A stretch of 64,000 nucleotides of DNA from Vibrio sonorensis (GTDB lineage: Bacteria; Pseudomonadota; Gammaproteobacteria; Enterobacterales; Vibrionaceae), in contig NZ_LJJE01000091.1 of assembly GCF_001854765.1 (NCBI RefSeq), positions 56,147 to 120,146 on the forward strand. The letters are read 5' to 3'. Positions 40,727 through 48,622 of the stretch are shown one piece after another. The notes below the pieces were generated by a model. The model saw nothing but the letters and a program-made list of their open reading frames with translations. It was not told the DNA's origin and searched no databases. The position numbers and the translations under genes are program-made. The first letter of the stretch is position 1, and each line of letters opens with the position of its first letter.

Positions 40727-42013
40727 TTACTGTTCAAATAGAAGACGAACGCGTAAACCAGGATTGTTTTGTTTCATAATTAGTCGAGCTTTGTGTCTTC
40801 GCACGACGGCTTCCACTAATGATAGTCCGATACCATTGCCTTGTTGGGTTCTGCTCTTATCTGCGCGATACATGGTTTTGCAAACCTTGTGCATTTCATC
40901 TTTAGGTATGCCGATACCGTTGTCAGCTACCGTTACCCCGAGAGAGTCGATAAACACTTCGATAGTACCATTTTTAGGGGTGTATTTGACGGCATTATCG
41001 ATAAGGTTAAAGACGGCTCTAAACAGAAGAGAGCGATCGCCATTCACTAAACAAGTTTGGTCGTGTCTATAAATTAAGATCTGATCTTTTTGCTCGGCGA
41101 GGGGCAACAGAAACTCCATGGCGTCATGAGCAATTTTACCTAAATCAATAGCTTGGTGTTCAATGTTTTGTTGTCCACTGTTTAAACGAGCAATTTCTAA
41201 CATGCTATTGAACAAAGATAAAATAAGCTCTAACTCTTCGTGGCAAGCGGAGATTTGGTCCTCTTCTTCAAGGGTGAGATTTTGCCGGGCTAGCATCTCT
41301 TCCAACCTCAGCTTTAATCGAGCCATAGGAGTACGCATATCATGCGCAAGACCTACGGTTAACGATTTTAAGGTCGCTTCGTTTTTCGCCATCTGTTCAA
41401 TCATAAAATTGAGGTGGATGGCGAGGATGTCGAACTCATCATCTTGCTGAGAGACAGGGATTTTCACGGAGCGCTCACCGCATAATACCCTGTTCATTGC
41501 ACTGTTTACTCGCTCTAGTTTGCGCAAAATCATAATGGTAAACACGACGGCTGCGACTAACATAATCGCAGTGGGTAGCACGATACCCGACATTACCAAA
41601 GGAATTAATGCACTTCGGTAGGACTCCAAAAAATCAGACTTAACAGCAATATCCAATCGGTATTTTTCTGTTAACGGTATAGTTGTTTGCCGCTGCATAA
41701 AATAGGAAACAGGATAGAGAGATTGCGGAGGAGGGGTGTCGTTTTCAATTAAGCGGTAAGTGAAAGGCGTTTCACTATATTTCTTTGTGTTAAGTAATTG
41801 AACGACAATGCCGTCGCCATACCGAGCAGAGTATTTAAACTCCAGAATTTCTTCATCTAGTTGCTTGTCTAGTTGGTTGCGGTGAAATTCGTCCGACTCA
41901 ACAAACACTTGGCGTATGGCGAACATGTTTATGATCGCCACAACCAAAAAGAGCATGATTAAAATCTTAAATATGGACGAACGGGTGAGGGCATAGTCAT
42001 CGACGAAGGACAT
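40727..42013 (-). CDS. Sensor histidine kinase (OmpR-type system)
   Basis: A 428-residue membrane kinase. Two membrane helices (about residues 14-34 and 148-172) enclose a periplasmic sensor of about 110 residues; a HAMP-like linker follows. The phospho-histidine is in GLAHDMRTPMARLK (near 225), then N-box FNLIDNAVKYTP, G1 VTVADNGIGIP and G2 GNGIGLSLVEAVV. Its start overlaps the 3' end of the response-regulator gene by 17 bp. The stimulus is unknown; the system is not clearly QseBC, PhoPQ or CpxAR by sequence. Confidence 0.9.
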   Translation of the reverse strand: MSFVDDYALTRSSIFKILIMLFLVVAIINMFAIRQVFVESDEFHRNQLDKQLDEEILEFKYSARYGDGIVVQLLNTKKYSETPFTYRLIENDTPPPQSLYPVSYFMQRQTTIPLTEKYRLDIAVKSDFLESYRSALIPLVMSGIVLPTAIMLVAAVVFTIMILRKLERVNSAMNRVLCGERSVKIPVSQQDDEFDILAIHLNFMIEQMAKNEATLKSLTVGLAHDMRTPMARLKLRLEEMLARQNLTLEEEDQISACHEELELILSLFNSMLEIARLNSGQQNIEHQAIDLGKIAHDAMEFLLPLAEQKDQILIYRHDQTCLVNGDRSLLFRAVFNLIDNAVKYTPKNGTIEVFIDSLGVTVADNGIGIPKDEMHKVCKTMYRADKSRTQQGNGIGLSLVEAVVRRHKARLIMKQNNPGLRVRLLFEQ

Positions 42014-42671
42014 ACCCAGCCCCCCTTACCGTGTGGAGTAGGTCTGTACATCCCGCTTCTTCGAGCTTCCTACGAAGATTGGCTACATGGACATCGATAA
42101 CATTGGTTTTAGGATCAAAGTGATAACTCCAAATCGCCTCAAAGAGACGCATACGAGATACCACTTGCTCACTGTGCTCAATAAAATACTGAATGAGTTG
42201 GAACTCTTTTGGCTGAAGCAAGAGCTCTTTATCATTACAGGTAACGCGGTGAGCGCGCAGGTCGATTTGTAGGCAATCGTAGGCGAGCTTGGTATTTTCA
42301 GAAGTAAGACCCCGTTGGCGGTTAATTATAATGTCGACACGAGCGATGAGTTCAGCAAGGGCAAAAGGTTTGATCAAATAGTCGTCGCTGCCCGCCTGAA
42401 GACCATCGACCCGATCTTCAATACTGTCCATCGCACTTAAAATGAGTACCGGAAGGCTTTCTTGAGCGGCTTTAATAGCAGCTAATACTTTCATTCCGTC
42501 TAAATATGGAAGCATGCGATCTAAGATCACGAGCTGATACTCGCTACTTAGTGCCATCATAAGGCCTTTTTTACCATCTTCGGCTTGATCAACCGAGTAG
42601 CCATGCTCTTGTAAGCCTTTTGCCACGAACTCTCTAGTGGTGCTGTCGTCTTCAATAATTAATATTTTCAT
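41997..42671 (-). CDS. OmpR/PhoB-family response regulator
   Basis: A 224-residue regulator starting MKILIIEDDSTTRE; an upstream in-frame extension of 12 residues is rejected because the receiver begins here. The receiver has the acidic pair EDD, phospho-aspartate in LVILDRMLPYLDG (Asp51), and Lys in DYLIKPFAL. The winged-helix DNA-binding domain spans about 128-224 with LLQPKEFQLIQYF and the recognition helix VIDVHVANLRRKLEE. It forms one operon with the kinase. A stable hairpin 70 bp upstream (42740-42769) may affect its leader. Confidence 0.92.
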   Translation of the reverse strand: MKILIIEDDSTTREFVAKGLQEHGYSVDQAEDGKKGLMMALSSEYQLVILDRMLPYLDGMKVLAAIKAAQESLPVLILSAMDSIEDRVDGLQAGSDDYLIKPFALAELIARVDIIINRQRGLTSENTKLAYDCLQIDLRAHRVTCNDKELLLQPKEFQLIQYFIEHSEQVVSRMRLFEAIWSYHFDPKTNVIDVHVANLRRKLEEAGCTDLLHTVRGAGYVLRR

Positions 42672-43041
42672 GCACTTGACTCCTTTCCGAAGCCTATAGT
42701 AACGCAATTGTATATATTTTGGATTTGTTTAAAGACAAGAAAGGCTCGCCTGACTAGGGCGAGCCTTTAACGGTTATTTAGGGGGAAACCGTTTAAAAAG
42801 CTACTAAAACCTAAGGTGAATATAACTATTCCTTACAAAACAGATAATTATCATAAGATTAAGTAACTGTTTGCATTGTACTGGAGGCGGGATTAACAAC
42901 GTTTAGTGAAAAGATTAAATATTCTTAATTGTCATTATTTGGTTGATCCGCGATGGCAAAAACCGTATTTGGATTTTGGGTTTCACTAAAAATTTATATT
43001 TGGTACTTTTATTCAAGTTGTAATGATTAGTGGAAAAAATT
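42672..43041. other. Gap between response regulator and monooxygenase genes
   Basis: A 370-bp divergent region with one strong hairpin (42740-42769) and otherwise AT-rich sequence. No gene is supported. Confidence 0.5.
42740..42769. terminator. Orphan hairpin upstream of the response regulator
   Basis: Perfect stem AAAGGCTCGCC / GGCGAGCCTTT (11 bp, 8-base loop region) with no annotated gene ending before it on either strand. It could be an attenuator in the regulator leader or the end of an unannotated small RNA. Confidence 0.6.
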
Positions 43042-43392
43042 ATGAGTAATAGAGTGTATGTACTTGCTCAGTTCAAAGCAAAACCGGGAAAGGAAGATGA
43101 ACTATTTGAAGTTTTGAAAGCACTAGAGCCGGACTCTGTTCGCGAAGAGGGCTGCGTTCAATACATAGTGACGCGCCAGATAGATCACCCGAGTGCGACA
43201 CGAAATGAGTACAGCATTGTGTTTAATGAAATTTGGGCAGATGGAGAAGCGTGGGCGGCACATGGTCGACGATTCCAAATTCACAACTTCTTTGAAACAC
43301 AAGTTCAGGCAGAAAATGGCTTGGTAGAAGATGTGAAGGTAACAGCCTATACCGATGAAGCGTCTGATTACGACAAACCACTGTACGCATAG
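43042..43392 (+). CDS. Antibiotic biosynthesis monooxygenase (ABM) domain protein
   Basis: A 116-residue single-domain ABM protein starting MSNRVYVLAQFKAKPG; a GTG 12 bp upstream is an alternative. The ferredoxin-like fold pattern, with FEVLKALEPDSVREEGCVQYIV and FNEIWADGEAWAAHGR, matches the ABM/quinol monooxygenase group (YgiN-like). Such proteins act on quinones or heme-like substrates; the substrate is unknown. It ends at a terminator shared with the convergent tRNA gene. Confidence 0.8.
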   Translation: MSNRVYVLAQFKAKPGKEDELFEVLKALEPDSVREEGCVQYIVTRQIDHPSATRNEYSIVFNEIWADGEAWAAHGRRFQIHNFFETQVQAENGLVEDVKVTAYTDEASDYDKPLYA

Positions 43393-43396
43393 TGTT

Positions 43397-43429
43397 AAAA
43401 AGCCAAGCTCAAAGGAGCTTGGCTTTGTT
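43397..43429. terminator. Bidirectional terminator, ABM gene / tRNA-Arg
   Basis: Perfect 10-bp stem AGCCAAGCTC/GAGCTTGGCT, AAAG loop. On the minus strand five T residues follow, so it probably ends the tRNA-Arg transcript. Confidence 0.85.
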
Positions 43430-43433
43430 AAAT

Positions 43434-43510
43434 TGGCGCTCCCGACAGGATTCGAACCTGTGACCTGCCCCTTAGGAGGGGGCCGCGCTATCCAGCTGTG
43501 CCACGGGAGC
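43434..43510 (-). tRNA. tRNA-Arg(CCT)
   Basis: Read on the minus strand it forms a complete cloverleaf: acceptor GCTCCCG/CGGGAGC, anticodon stem GCCCC/GGGGC with loop CTCCTAA (anticodon CCT), T arm ACAGG-TTCGAAT-CCTGT, discriminator G and an encoded CCA. Length 77 with CCA. It reads the rare AGG codon. Confidence 0.97.
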
Positions 43511-43560
43511 ACGGCGTACATCTTACGTTAATAAGTTTAGATGTTAAGTATAAAGTTTCA

Positions 43561-44697
43561 TCAATTCAGTAATTTATGCATTACATCACCGATTTGAATG
43601 CTTCCCGCTAACTCAGGTTGATCAACTTTCAACTCCGCTTCCGTTTCGTATACCCGAGAAACCGTTAGGGTAATATCTGTTTGAGTCACTTTGTTTCTTG
43701 GCAATCCTTTTTGGTCGATAAAGGATCCTGTATGCCACGCTTGTAACTTGTCACCTTCCTCCACACCGTGTATACGTCCTAAATCTATCGTGATGACGTT
43801 GTCCCATTTGGCGACGACCTCTGGTAGGGTAATTTTACAAGAGACCTCAGACTCTAGGTCTAGCATAATATTACGGCTGACTCTTAGCATCATATCCCCG
43901 TAGGTAGAGGCCCAAAATCGAGCGCTTTTGGTATCGACTTGACTGGTTTTTGCAAACGGCCACCGCGCCACCTCTCGATAGTTTCGGTTGTAAACTTCAC
44001 TGCCGGTTTTACCGTCGAATACGGTCATTTCAAGGGCAAATTGTCGGTTGATTACATCGTCACTAAATGTCTTTTGTTCAATTGTTGCCGTTAAGTCGGT
44101 GATGACGCCACCGATGATGTATTGAGCGCCGGTATCCTCTGCGATCATTTTTAATCTATCAGGGTAGCGCTTGTTAATTTCGTAGTCCGTGGTCCCTACC
44201 GATACAAAGCTCGAGGATTCGGCGTCGAGCTGTCGGTTAATCACTTGGGCAAAGTCATCACCAATTTTGTAAACTTGCCCCATTACCGCTTGCTGGGGAG
44301 AGACGAGGTCGATATTGCCAACTAGAAAGGTCTTTTTGTATTGGCTCACGTGGCAACCTGTTGCCGATGGGTAAATGTCAATCCTTGCCTTAACAACCAT
44401 GACATTGCGGCGAACTTCTTGCTCGTTGATGACAATATAGCGCACTTCGTGATTGGCAAACTGATACTCTGTCCGGTTGCTTTCTAAAAATGGTCGCAAA
44501 TTGGCGATACTGCCTATATCAGCACCTGAGAAACTAATGGCTTTGTACAGAGCATCTTCAAGAGCGTGTACGCGTGCCACCTCTTCGGAAGAAACGACTG
44601 TAGCCATACCCGTTACCTCATACCAACCAGCGTGAGATAGACCGCTGTATAGGAGTGTAGAGCTACTTAAAAAGAAACTTAATAACCATTTTTTCAT
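43561..44697 (-). CDS. flgT: Flagellar H-ring protein FlgT
   Basis: A 378-residue exported protein starting MKKWLLSFFLSSS; an ATG four codons upstream is an alternative. The signal peptide ends at about LSHA (residue 24). The mature protein begins with GWYEVTGMATV, typical of FlgT, and has a C-terminal domain with VITIDLGRIHGVEEGDKL. FlgT builds the Vibrio-specific H ring and helps assemble MotX/MotY. It is divergent from flgOP, as in V. cholerae. No terminator separates it from the downstream tRNA-Arg. Confidence 0.93.
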   Translation of the reverse strand: MKKWLLSFFLSSSTLLYSGLSHAGWYEVTGMATVVSSEEVARVHALEDALYKAISFSGADIGSIANLRPFLESNRTEYQFANHEVRYIVINEQEVRRNVMVVKARIDIYPSATGCHVSQYKKTFLVGNIDLVSPQQAVMGQVYKIGDDFAQVINRQLDAESSSFVSVGTTDYEINKRYPDRLKMIAEDTGAQYIIGGVITDLTATIEQKTFSDDVINRQFALEMTVFDGKTGSEVYNRNYREVARWPFAKTSQVDTKSARFWASTYGDMMLRVSRNIMLDLESEVSCKITLPEVVAKWDNVITIDLGRIHGVEEGDKLQAWHTGSFIDQKGLPRNKVTQTDITLTVSRVYETEAELKVDQPELAGSIQIGDVMHKLLN

Positions 44698-44710
44698 CGT
44701 GTTCGCCATT

Positions 44711-44729
44711 TGGGTATAGTTTTTGCTTA
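44711..44729 (+). promoter_or_regulatory. Sigma-54 promoter candidate for flgOP
   Basis: TGGGTATAGTTTTTGC: GG at 44713-44714, exactly 10 bp, then GC at 44725-44726. The -24 box departs from TGGCAC at two positions; the -12 TTGC is perfect. It would give a leader of about 120 bases before flgO and lies 14 bp from the flgT start. Confidence 0.5.
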
Positions 44730-44857
44730 TCAATTCTTAACTGATTTTGGTATCGCTTTTAAACATGAACAGTTTTACAAAAGCAAGGAATGTTCCACTT
44801 TAGCACGAGAGACAAAAGTTGAGCATTGAGATACCAGTCTGTATCGGAGATTAGAGA

Positions 44858-45493
44858 ATGAAAAAATGGTTATCACTTGTACCCGTACTGTTTTTAACCG
44901 CTTGTGCCTATGCGCCAATATACAACGGTAAAGAACCGTATTCGGGTTCACAATTTATGCTGATTGAAAGTCCGCGTCATACTCTTGACTTCTTTGTCGA
45001 AAGTATGACGGAAGACTTGATGGTTTCTAATACCAGCGTCTCGGCGAGAACACCTATAGCGGTTACCTCTTTTGTAGACCTGCAAAACATGGATGCGACC
45101 AACTGGTTAGGGAACTCGGTTTCTGAAGGGTTTATCCACCAGTTCCAACGCCGTGGCTTTAAGGTGGTTGATTTTAAAACAACTGGCTCTATTCAAGTTA
45201 CTCAGCAAGGCGATTTTGCCTTTAGCCGAGACTGGAAAGACTTAGCTCAAGAGCAAGATATTCAGTACGTACTGACCGGTACTATGTTGCGTCAAGAAGG
45301 CGGCGTATTGGTTAATGCGCGTGTGGTTGGTATGCAATCTCGCGTTGTGGTCGCGTCGGCTCAAGGCTTCTTGCCAGCTGATAGAATTGGTCGAGATTTA
45401 GATACCCTGAATAGCATTCGCACCCAAGATGGCGTGCTGATCCGCTCTGATCCAACGATGACTCAACCAATGACAGTTATTCTGCGCCCATAG
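44858..45493 (+). CDS. flgO: Outer-membrane flagellar lipoprotein FlgO
   Basis: A 211-residue lipoprotein with lipobox LTACAYAP (Cys near residue 16). The FlgO domain follows, with TPIAVTSFVDLQNMDATNWL and IQYVLTGTMLRQEGG. In Vibrio, FlgO and FlgP are outer-membrane proteins needed for the flagellar outer rings and normal motility. flgP starts 8 bp after its stop, with GGAGG in the gap, so the pair is co-transcribed. Confidence 0.94.
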   Translation: MKKWLSLVPVLFLTACAYAPIYNGKEPYSGSQFMLIESPRHTLDFFVESMTEDLMVSNTSVSARTPIAVTSFVDLQNMDATNWLGNSVSEGFIHQFQRRGFKVVDFKTTGSIQVTQQGDFAFSRDWKDLAQEQDIQYVLTGTMLRQEGGVLVNARVVGMQSRVVVASAQGFLPADRIGRDLDTLNSIRTQDGVLIRSDPTMTQPMTVILRP

Positions 45494-45501
45494 GAGGAAC
45501 C

Positions 45502-45933
45502 ATGAGAACATTACTATTTATTTTCATGGCTCTTGTGATGGTCGGTTGTCAGCCTTTAACACCAATTGATCAAGGTGATTGGTTGACGTCAGTTGGTTAT
45601 GCCAGCATCAGCGAGCAGAAAGGGCGCAACGAAGAAGAGAAGCAAGTGCGAGCGATGCGCGCATCTAAGATTGATGCTTATCGAGAACTCGCTGAACAGG
45701 TTTATGGCATGAGGGTGAGTGGTCGTGCTGACTTAAAAGACCAGAGACTGGGTACCGAACTGACCTCAGGAGCGGTAGATGGCGTTATTCGCGGAGCAGA
45801 AGTCGTACGCAGCTATAAAGTTGGCGACAGTTATGTCACTGAGCTTCGTTTGGACATCAAGAAGATGAACAAACTGAGAGACTATGGCGAAATTCAGCAA
45901 GTACCTGAAAAGCGACAGCAGACTCTGTTCTAA
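45502..45933 (+). CDS. flgP: Flagellar outer-membrane lipoprotein FlgP
   Basis: A 143-residue lipoprotein with lipobox MVGCQPL (Cys16). The LPP20-type domain includes MRASKIDAYRELAEQVYGMRV and IRGAEVVRSYKVGDSYVTEL. FlgP forms part of the basal disk or outer ring in Vibrio and Campylobacter. It is the second gene of flgOP and ends at a convergent terminator shared with flgN. Confidence 0.94.
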   Translation: MRTLLFIFMALVMVGCQPLTPIDQGDWLTSVGYASISEQKGRNEEEKQVRAMRASKIDAYRELAEQVYGMRVSGRADLKDQRLGTELTSGAVDGVIRGAEVVRSYKVGDSYVTELRLDIKKMNKLRDYGEIQQVPEKRQQTLF

Positions 45934-45953
45934 CTCTCCACTCTATCTCCGAA

Positions 45954-45988
45954 TAAAAAAAGCGGCTTCTAAAGCCGCTCTTTTTTTG
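45954..45988. terminator. Bidirectional terminator flgP / flgN
   Basis: Stem AGCGGCTT/AAGCCGCT with a short CTA loop, A run left and T run right, between convergent genes. Confidence 0.9.
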
Positions 45989-46002
45989 GAGGTTTAATTG
46001 AT

Positions 46003-46428
46003 TTAAGCTTTGAGGTTAGTCCCCAACGTGGAAACATTTTTCGTTTGACCTTCGGCATTATAGGTCATGCCAAGTTTTCCTTGGCTCTGTTTCATCAGGT
46101 TATTGAGTTTGTTAAAGCTGAGCTGAGCGCGTTGTAAGGCTTCACCATTGACTTGGTTGGCTAACTGACACTCGGCAATAAGGTTTTGAATTTTTCCGGT
46201 CAGGTCTGCGAGATGGGGGTCGGTTTTTAACGTTTCGATATCTGGATGACGGGCAATTCTTTCATCTGTTTGCTGAAGTTGAGTGATTAACGCTATTTTT
46301 TCTTTGGCTAGTGTTTCAATATCTTTGGCAGTTCTTGAGGTAATAGCGTGCTTCTCTTTCTCCAATAGGGAAGAAAGATCTTCGGCGTTTTTAAGTTGGA
46401 ACTCTACTAATCCTTCTAATGCAGCCAT
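46003..46428 (-). CDS. flgN: Flagellar export chaperone FlgN
   Basis: A 141-residue, mostly helical cytoplasmic protein. FlgN escorts the hook-filament junction proteins FlgK and FlgL to the export gate. The heptad-rich N-terminal half (LVEFQLKNAEDLSSLLEKEK, then KDIETLAKEKIALITQL) and the position 24 bp after flgM support the call; sequence identity in this family is low, so gene order carries much of the weight. Confidence 0.88.
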   Translation of the reverse strand: MAALEGLVEFQLKNAEDLSSLLEKEKHAITSRTAKDIETLAKEKIALITQLQQTDERIARHPDIETLKTDPHLADLTGKIQNLIAECQLANQVNGEALQRAQLSFNKLNNLMKQSQGKLGMTYNAEGQTKNVSTLGTNLKA

Positions 46429-46452
46429 ACCGCAGACTCACATTGATTGGTA

Positions 46453-46767
46453 TTACAGTCCACCAAGTTCTTTTTCAAACTTGATCATGTTGTCAGCTAA
46501 CTTTTCAGGGTCAACTGTATAAGAGCCATTAGCAATAGCTTCTTTGATGGCGGCCACTTTTGCTTTGTCGAAGCTTGGTTGGCTTACCATTTGGTTGTGC
46601 ATTTCACCTACTGCTTTACCTTGAGTGCTCAGTGATACTGCGTCCTTTGCAACTCCGGATTTTTTTGCACTTTCTGAATTACCGGTTGCATTTGTTTCGC
46701 TACGTGCAGAGTTACGCGTAGAAGTCGTAACCGTTTGCCCAGAGCGTATGTTATCAATGCCTGCCAT
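46453..46767 (-). CDS. flgM: Anti-sigma-28 factor FlgM
   Basis: A 104-residue protein starting MAGIDNIRSGQ. The N-terminal half is Ser/Thr/Asn-rich and disordered; the C-terminal half (VAAIKEAIANGSYTVDPEKLADNMIKFEKELGGL region) is the sigma-28-binding part of the DUF/FlgM family. FlgM holds FliA inactive until the hook is complete, then is exported. A strong sigma-28 promoter lies between flgA and flgM. Confidence 0.93.
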   Translation of the reverse strand: MAGIDNIRSGQTVTTSTRNSARSETNATGNSESAKKSGVAKDAVSLSTQGKAVGEMHNQMVSQPSFDKAKVAAIKEAIANGSYTVDPEKLADNMIKFEKELGGL

Positions 46768-46806
46768 ATACTAGCCTTATGCTTTAATCAATTACCTGTA
46801 CTGTCA

Positions 46807-46833
46807 CTATCGACACGAAGAGAAATAACTTTA
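46807..46833 (-). promoter_or_regulatory. Sigma-28 (FliA) promoter for flgMN
   Basis: On the minus strand TAAAGTTA (46826-46833), 11 bp, GTCGATAG (46807-46814); the consensus is TAAAGTTT - 11 bp - GCCGATAA. It starts about 40 bp before flgM, giving FliA feedback on its own inhibitor. Confidence 0.85.
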
Positions 46834-46862
46834 ATATTTTTATTCACTTCTTTGCCTAATCG

Positions 46863-47608
46863 CTAAAATCGAACGGTGACTTCACCAATTGCAGTGACTG
46901 TTCCCTCAATTATACGGTTGGATTTACTATTTTTCACTCTGATCTGTTCACCAAAGCCACCATCGGACAAGGCAAGACCCTTAGTTGTGATCGTCATACC
47001 CGGATTCGACGCTTTTATTACAACTGTTTCATTGCGACAAACTACGCATATATCGTTAGCTTCGATAATGTCACCAGTGCGTAAGTTTTTCTTTGTTTTC
47101 GCTCCGACCACATGATTTATCGAGGAAAATCCTTGCCGCCTGTACCGCTGCAAGTCTACCATACTGATAGTAACATTTTGCTTAGTAATAATTTGTCCTC
47201 GGCTGATTGGGCTGTTGACCGTGACCTGCGGTCCTGTTCTGGTCAATCTGATGGAACATAGACGCGCCAACTGTCGGAAGGGCATTCGATAAGTACGGTG
47301 ATATTGCTAGATGTCGGGTTAGTCGAACTAGATGAAGCGGCGATCCCTTCGGGACAATCTGTTGCGTGCACTCGGGTATCAATATTAGAAGCTTTTGCTT
47401 CTAAAGTACCATTTACAGGCCATTCAACATTGGAAACAATGTATTCTTCGGCGGCTTTTTGAATGAGTTCGATCTGGTTTTGAGTGGCTGAGAGTGCTGA
47501 AAAACTAAAGAAAATAAATAAAATGCCGATAGACTTAGAAAAAAATTTATAGAAAGCTCTACACTTAGTTATGGAATGTGAGCACATGTATGATTTAGGA
47601 TATGTCAT
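46863..47608 (-). CDS. flgA: Flagellar P-ring assembly chaperone FlgA (single-base frameshift)
   Basis: FlgA is a periplasmic chaperone for FlgI. The N-terminal part has a signal segment (about residues 22-42, ending LSA) and VSNVEWPVNGTLEAKA with HATDCPEG; the C-terminal SAF-type domain has PISRGQIITKQNV and FGEQIRVKNSKSNRIIEGTV. As read, the frame breaks near 47251 after SDSWRVYVP and stops, while the rest continues one base out of frame as RLTRTGPQVTV. Adding one base restores about 248 residues. The flgA-flgM-flgN run on the minus strand, divergent from cheV, is the normal Vibrio order. Confidence 0.92.
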
Positions 47609-47683
47609 TCTGTTTCTCTAATTTTTCATGTCTACCGTAGACTACCACTTTTTCGCGAGAAAGTTTGAGATGGAGATGAGCTT

Positions 47684-48613
47684 ATGACGGGGATTCTTGA
47701 TTCGGTGAATCAGCGGACACAACTCGTCGGTCAAAACCGATTAGAGCTATTAACGTTTCGTCTAATGGGACGACAGCGTTATGGTATTAACGTATTTAAA
47801 GTTAAAGAAGTATTACAATGTCCTAAGCTTACTTCGATGCCCAACTTACACCCACTTGTCAAAGGGGTTGCCCATATTCGTGGCCACACTGTATCTGTCA
47901 TCGATTTAAGCCTTGCTATTGGTGGTAAACCCACCACCGATGTAGAAAAGTGTTTCGTTGTTATCGCCGAGTTCAACCGTACTATTCAAGCGTTCTTGGT
48001 TACTTCAGTTGAACGCATTATCAATATGCACTGGGAAGCGATTCTTCCTCCACCTGAAGGTTCGGGTAAGGCAAACTATCTGACCGCAGTGACAAACATT
48101 GATAACGAGTTGGTTGAAATTCTCGATGTCGAGAAAATCCTTGCAGAAATTGCGCCAATGGATGAATCGATGGACGAAAGCATTGGTCAAGAGATTGCCG
48201 AAGCCGAAGTGGAAAAACCGATTGTTCGTCGTATTCTCATTGCAGATGACTCGACCGTAGCGCGTAAGCAGGTTGAACGAGCGATTACCTCAATAGGGTT
48301 TGAAGTGGTCTCTGTAAAAGACGGCAAAGAAGCCTACGACAAGTTAATAGAGATGGCTTCAGAGGGCAGTATCTACGATCAAATCTCACTGGTGATATCA
48401 GATATCGAAATGCCAGAGATGGACGGCTATACTTTAACTGCAGAAATTCGCAGACATGCTGATTTGAAAGATCTTTATGTTATTCTACATTCGTCACTCA
48501 GCGGTGTCTTCAACCAAGCTATGGTTGAACGAGTGGGAGCTAACTCCTTTATCGCGAAGTTTAATCCTGATGAACTCGGGAATGCAGTAAAAGCTGCAGT
48601 AACGCCAGAATAA
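47684..48613 (+). CDS. cheV: Chemotaxis coupling protein CheV
   Basis: A 309-residue fusion of a CheW-like domain (about residues 15-165, with NVFKVKEVLQCP, HPLVKGVAHIRGHTVSVIDL) and a receiver domain (about 182-305) with DDS, phospho-aspartate in VISDIEMPEMDGYTL and Lys in FIAKFNPDE. It couples receptors to CheA and is itself phosphorylated. GGAG lies 8 bp before the ATG. cheR follows after 9 bp. Confidence 0.96.
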   Translation: MTGILDSVNQRTQLVGQNRLELLTFRLMGRQRYGINVFKVKEVLQCPKLTSMPNLHPLVKGVAHIRGHTVSVIDLSLAIGGKPTTDVEKCFVVIAEFNRTIQAFLVTSVERIINMHWEAILPPPEGSGKANYLTAVTNIDNELVEILDVEKILAEIAPMDESMDESIGQEIAEAEVEKPIVRRILIADDSTVARKQVERAITSIGFEVVSVKDGKEAYDKLIEMASEGSIYDQISLVISDIEMPEMDGYTLTAEIRRHADLKDLYVILHSSLSGVFNQAMVERVGANSFIAKFNPDELGNAVKAAVTPE

Positions 48614-48622
48614 GAGAAATTA

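Noticed and set aside
40727..42671. Naming the two-component system CarRS/VprAB or QseBC
   Set aside because: The expected partner genes are absent and no diagnostic motif separates these OmpR-type systems.
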